In this document: piece by piece, positions 60,209 to 64,000 of the stretch | How positions within the stretch are numbered: position 1 is the stretch's first letter | Layout: each line of letters begins with the position of its first letter | Assembly (NCBI RefSeq): GCF_001577835.2 | Contig: NC_029516.1 | Span: forward strand, 163,513,997-163,577,996 | DNA: 64,000 bases | From: Coturnix japonica | Lineage: Eukaryota > Chordata > Aves > Galliformes > Phasianidae | Direction of reading: 5' to 3' | Position numbers and translations under genes: made by a program | Notes under the pieces: generated by a model | Database searches by the model: none | What the model was told of the DNA's origin: nothing | The model's input: the letters and a program-made list of their open reading frames with translations, nothing else

Positions 60209-62657
60209 GTGAGAGTGAAGTATCTCTGCATGCAGCTCCCTGCAGGGGCAGGCTGGGGTTCCTCAGACTCGGCTGGGCACGGCCCCTCTGCTCCTTAGCC
60301 AGGTTGGCCTGTGTGTGCCTGCCGCGACTGCTGGGCCTACCATGGCCCTTTCCCCCTCTCATCTTCCAGCCCTGCCCCTCATCCAGCATGGCAGACACGG
60401 TGCAGGCCCTCAGCAACAGTCCTCAGGGGCACTTGGCACTCACTGCTGCTTCTGTTTGCTCTCTCCTCTCCAGTTTGCATGCTGTGCCGCCGAGCAGATG
60501 TTCATTTGGACATCTGCGGGCCCATACTTGGTGACAGCGGGCTTCGCGTCCACAAGTTTTGCTTGGTGAGTTCCCTCGGGGCTCCTTCCATCTTCCAACC
60601 TGGGATGCTCCCACTTTTTCTTCTTGTTCTCATGAGATCCCTCTCTTTTCTCTTCTACAGTATTTTGCCGACAGCCTTTATGAGCTCACTGCCAATCAGA
60701 GGGTTGTTCTGAAGTTCCCCCTCGATGCCATCAGAAGCACAATCGAGGAGGCAGAGCAGAAGGTGAGGTCTGCAGAGCATGACCCAGCAATGCCTGCATT
60801 CTGTGCCCTGCCTAGGGGCACCACGTTGGCCTCAGAGCCCTGAGCCTGGTGCTAATGGGTGCTGCTGTTGCTCTTTCCAGCACTGCTTCGTTTGTGGAGA
60901 GAAGGGGGCCACCATCTGCTGTGAAGAGACAGGCTGTGAACGCAGCTTTCATCTGCCCTGTGCCACAGATGGGGAATGCGTCACGCAGTTCTTTGGGAAC
61001 CACAGGTAAGGGCTGTCAGCAGCAGCCAAGCAAGGGAGGAACGTGCAGGGCTGCTTCCCAGAGTGAAGCAGCCAACTTCTTTGTGTTCCTCTCAGCACTT
61101 CTCAGCTTACCCATCCTCTCTATCTTCCCCCAGGTCCTTCTGCTGTGAGCACCGCCCTCAGCAGATAGTAGAGGCAGCTCCAGGGCCAGACACAAACTGT
61201 GTGGTCTGCCTGGAGCCCGTGGGGGACCAAAAGTCCTACCACACCATGGTGTGCCCGGTGTGCACAAAGTCCTGGTTCCATCGGAGCTGCATCCAGGTAG
61301 GAGCCCTCTCCTTGCTCTGCACTCACAGCAGGTGCTCAGCGGCACCAGGCCCCGCTCACACTCTGGCTCTTTGTGTTTTGTTGTAGAGACAGGCAATGGA
61401 AACTGGCATTCTGCGTTTCCGATGCCCCGTTTGTGGAGACAGGGTGCAGTTCCGCTCGGAAATGCACCGCCTCGGGATCCAAATCCCAGTCAGGTTGGTG
61501 CCTTCTGCTCAGCTCTGTAGACACCAAGGCACAAGTGCTGTGCCTGCCATTGGATTGACCCCAGCAGGCCCAGCTGACACTTAGTTGTTGAGGACTTTGG
61601 CCTCAGCTTCATGGATAAGATGAGAATGGGCTTGTGAGGGAAAAGCAGGGATGTGCCTGGGGCACTGAGGACTCATCACTTTCCCTCTCTTCTCTGCAGT
61701 GTACCAACATGTGCATACAAGGCGAGCTGTGCCGTGCAACACAAGACGCACAGTTTTGCGGGTCCCAGCACTGCCAGCCAGGAGATGGAGGGGCCATCTC
61801 ATAGCTCCCCAGCATCTGACAATGACAGATGTGCATCCACCAGCCAGGCAGCGCTGCAGTCATCTCAAAGTCCGCAGCTGCCTAAGTGCAACATCCTGTC
61901 CAGCCAGCTCAGGGGAGGACAGTGGAAAAGACGCATGGCTGCATGCAAGCAGCACCAAGGACACCAAGGGAGCAGCCATACTCCTGCTCCAGGTGCAGAG
62001 AGCAGCACCCAAAGATCCACCAGCCAGCGGGAAGTGGGGCACTCCAGCGACTACCCAGCGGCTAAACGCAGATGGCAGTCCAGGCAGCAGGACACAGGCC
62101 GGACAAGAAGCCGCTCTCCACTGGAGGATCGTGCTTCCAAAATCCCAAGACTGCTCAGAAGACCTCCTGGCAACAGGTCTATTCCTCTAAACTCAGGTGC
62201 TGGGAGCAGCAGGCATGCTCCAGCCTCAGGTGCTGAGAGTAGCATGCGCACCTCTGGTAGCCAGTGGGCATCCAGCAATTCCCCAAGGGCTGGAAACAAG
62301 AGATGCCACAGACAACAGGGCACAAGCCAGAGACAAAGCCATTCCTGCCGACAAGGTCTGGCTTCAATTTCATTGATCCAGCCCCGAGCACTGTGCGGCA
62401 GCAGACTTAGTCCAGCCCCAGGTGCTCAGAGCAGCACCCAGAGCTCTGCCACACAGGTGACATCGAGGGCCTCCAGGGATTCCCGTCTGCCTGTACCCAG
62501 AAGACTCCTGCAGCGAGGGCAGCCCCAGGAACGAAGCCGTTCCCCACGGGATCGTCGGGCTTCCAATTCTCAAAGTGAGGCTGGAGGAAGCCCAAGCCGC
62601 AGCCCCAGACAGCGGCGGCCAACTCAGGCACGACGCCAAAACCGGAACCAGCCCTGA
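60166..62657 (+). CDS. PHF7/G2E3-family zinc-finger protein, 7 coding exons, 529 aa, intact
   Basis: PHF7 and G2E3 proteins read or modify chromatin through an extended PHD finger and a PHD/RING-type finger; PHF7 acts in the male germline (family knowledge). Coding exons: 60166-60208, 60474-60565, 60661-60762, 60881-61005, 61134-61296, 61387-61493, 61700-62657. All borders are GT/AG and all phases agree, giving 529 residues. The first finger spans residues 16-127 (C16, C19, H41, C44, C81, C84, C93, C98, H103, C106, then C125/H127). The second is C143, C146, C161, C164, H170, C173, C188, C191. Residues 212-529 form a Ser/Arg/Gln-rich tail with repeats and no third finger, unlike human PHF7. 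GC-rich, with short introns. The symbol is left empty because birds carry many paralogues. Confidence 0.9.
60474..60565 (+). CDS. PHF7-like exon 2: first half of the extended PHD finger
   Basis: Reads VCMLCRRADVHLDICGPILG then DSGLRVHKFCL. The CxxC...HxxC pattern corresponds to human PHF7 CVLC...VHYFCL. The acceptor is CTCTCCAG and the donor TTG|GTGAGT. Confidence 0.92.
60661..60762 (+). CDS. PHF7-like exon 3: linker helix
   Basis: Reads YFADSLYELTANQRVVLKFP then LDAIRSTIEEAEQK, parallel to the human segment ending in FLPEDIKKEAARASRK. The acceptor is CTTCTACAG and the donor AAG|GTGAGG. Confidence 0.9.
60881..61005 (+). CDS. PHF7-like exon 4: second half of the extended PHD finger
   Basis: Reads HCFVCGEKGATICCEETGCE then RSFHLPCATDGECVTQFFGN. 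It corresponds to human PHF7 CFVCKKKGAAINC...FHLPCGQERGCLSQFFG. The donor is AG|GTAAGG. Confidence 0.95.
61134..61296 (+). CDS. PHF7-like exon 5: end of first finger and start of the second
   Basis: Reads SFCCEHRPQQIVEAAPGPDT then NCVVCLEPVGDQKSYHTMVC and PVCTKSWFHRSCIQ. It matches human SFCDKHRPTQ and the CxxC...CC...YHRKCIQ pattern of the second finger. Confidence 0.95.
61387..61493 (+). CDS. PHF7-like exon 6: last ligands of the second finger
   Basis: Reads RQAMETGILRFRCPVCGDRV then QFRSEMHRLGIQIPV. Human PHF7 has HFFKCPQCNNRKEF...MLRMGIHIPDR at the same place. The donor is AG|GTTGGT. Confidence 0.94.
61700..62657 (+). CDS. PHF7-like exon 7: Ser/Arg/Gln-rich tail
   Basis: A 958-base last exon, open throughout, after the acceptor TTCTCTGCAG. 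Begins VPTCAYKASCAVQHKTHSF and soon turns into low-complexity sequence with SRSPL, RSRSPRDRRAS and SRSPRQRR. Three related blocks occur: APGAESSTQRSTSQ, ASGAESSMRTSGSQ and APGAQSSTQSSATQ. The replaced third-finger region and the SR-type tail are what set this copy apart from human PHF7. Confidence 0.88.
61980..62460 (+). repeat. Degenerate coding repeat in the PHF7-like tail
   Basis: The sequence CAGGTGCAGAGAGCAGCACC at about 61990 recurs in variant form at about 62227 and 62419, with a weaker copy near 62195. The first two spacings are about 237 and 192 bases. The copies encode the APGAESSTQ-type blocks in the same frame. Confidence 0.7.
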
Positions 62658-62961
62658 AGGCACTGCAGGAGCGGCCACATACCACAGCCATGTGCCAGCT
62701 CCTGTCCCCAGCAGCCATCCCAATGGACTTGTCACGGAGTTCTCTCTACACCTGTGTCCGTGACAGGAGGCAGCAGGCCTGGGAAGCGACAAAAAGACCA
62801 AAGAAGAAGAGAGGGAAGAACAAGAAGTGCTTATGGTGTACGGGCCATGTCCAGGCACGGCCCCATGACTAAAGAGGCAACGGAACTCGTGGGCACCAGG
62901 GAAAAGCAGTCCCACAGAACCAGAACATTAACTCTATGCAACTCCTTTACATGATCTTAGG

Positions 62962-63137
62962 GATTTGGAATATCAACACAAAAATTCAGAAAAACAACAA
63001 TAATGATTTGGAATTATCAACAACAAAAATCAGGAAAACAACATAATGATTTGGAATCCATTCAACACAAAAATCAGAAAACAACAATAATTGATTGGAA
63101 TAATTCAACAACAAAAATCAGAAACAACAACAAATTA
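62962..63137 (+). repeat. Minisatellite, four copies of about 43-45 bp
   Basis: The unit GATTTGGAATATCAACACAA...AACAACAATAAT recurs starting near 62962, 63005, 63048 and 63092, each with small changes, then runs into a poly-A tract at 63137-63151. It sits about 300 bases past the PHF7-like stop, perhaps in its 3' untranslated region. Confidence 0.88.
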
Positions 63138-63151
63138 AAAAAAAAAAAAAA

Positions 63152-64000
63152 CTTAACCCAAAAATAGCTGTGATTGTGTCTACTTTCTAAAACTGGGAGA
63201 TGAATACTCCAAGGTACACTGTTAGCAGCACTGAGGATTGAAGAAGGAAAAGATTTATATGCCCCGCATAAGAGCAGGGCAGATATCTTCCACACAAGCA
63301 CTTCCAGGAGGACTGGCCCAGTGAAGATCCAACCACAGGCTTACAATTAACACTGGCCTCTTGGATATGTATTCAGCTTTGATTGCCATATTAGGCTTAT
63401 TTTGCACGAAACTGGCTGCCACTACACCCAGGCCTGGCCTAGTGCGTACTGAGCCACCTTGCTCACCCTCCACAACCCAAGCTCTTGGATGGGCGTTCAC
63501 ACCCAGCATGACTGCAGTGATGCAAGGGGTCCTCTGCTGAGCTACAGCACCTGAGCTGGATTTACTCAGCAAACTTCCTGAGCAGCATCAATAGGTAAAA
63601 GACACACAATCAGGACAACCTTGATGCAGAGGACAGATAGAAACAGCACCGACTCACTTCACTCGTATCTCCCTACCTTCTGTCACCAGCTGCTCTTTAA
63701 ACATCGGCCCTCTGGAATCTTCTATGTCGGATGGCAAGACATTATTGTCAGCAGCGCCCACAACGGAACCTGAAATTACTCCAGATGCCCACTGCCCCCA
63801 CCTCTTTTTACTTCCCAAACCTAAGCAGTTATGTGCTTAGATATACACACACAAACGCTGTCATTACAGTTTCTTCTCTCACTTAAACGTAATGAAAAGT
63901 TAACTGACTTACATCCAGCGGAAGTTCTGGGCTTCAGTTTCTTTATCAGAGAAAAACTGAGGAAGCAAACATAAAGGAGATACAATGAACTTGACTAATG
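63152..64000. other. Window end, nothing recognised
   Basis: No frame resembles TRPC6, the neighbour expected next on the plus strand from synteny. A splice-like ACTTAC lies near 63909 on the plus strand (a minus-strand donor), but no exon could be supported. Confidence 0.4.

Noticed and set aside
63152-64000. TRPC6 first exon, expected beyond ANGPTL5
   Set aside because: No frame with ankyrin or channel features was found at the window end.

Overview
The window is vertebrate nuclear DNA from a bird, most likely a galliform (chicken-like). The evidence is the density of CR1 LINE copies in both orientations, mariner-type DNA transposon remnants that match the chicken Galluhop type as I remember it, short AT-rich introns, and a gene order (CEP126 and ANGPTL5 divergently transcribed) that matches the human 11q22 interval between YAP1/CFAP300 and TRPC6.

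Layout. 1-10.6 kb: no recognisable gene; CR1 and mariner fragments and one promoter-like patch near 2.0 kb. 10.7-37.0 kb, minus strand: CEP126 (KIAA1377), a centrosome/cilium-base protein. Nine coding exons were resolved by joining reading frames at consensus splice sites and comparing with the remembered human protein. The initiator exon was not found. 37.5-37.9 kb: a CpG-rich, promoter-like block that appears to sit inside a single CR1 copy. 39.9-51.8 kb, plus strand: ANGPTL5, complete, eight coding exons, 390 residues, with signal peptide, coiled-coil-like segment and fibrinogen-like domain; polyadenylation signal at 52.79 kb. 52.8-59.9 kb: intergenic, including a young-looking CR1 with a long open reverse-transcriptase frame. 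60.2-62.7 kb, plus strand: a compact seven-coding-exon gene of the PHF7/G2E3 zinc-finger family, all frames and splice sites intact, with a long Ser/Arg/Gln-rich tail, followed by a four-copy minisatellite. No gene was recognised in the last kilobase.

The three genes are not an operon-like unit. CEP126 and ANGPTL5 are an old head-to-head pair and may share promoter sequence. The PHF7-like gene looks like a bird-lineage addition between ANGPTL5 and the expected (unseen) TRPC6. No convincing endogenous retrovirus or LTR element, tRNA, rRNA or CRISPR array was seen. Exon borders are inferred by eye from GT/AG signals and frame continuity; no alignment or transcript data were available.
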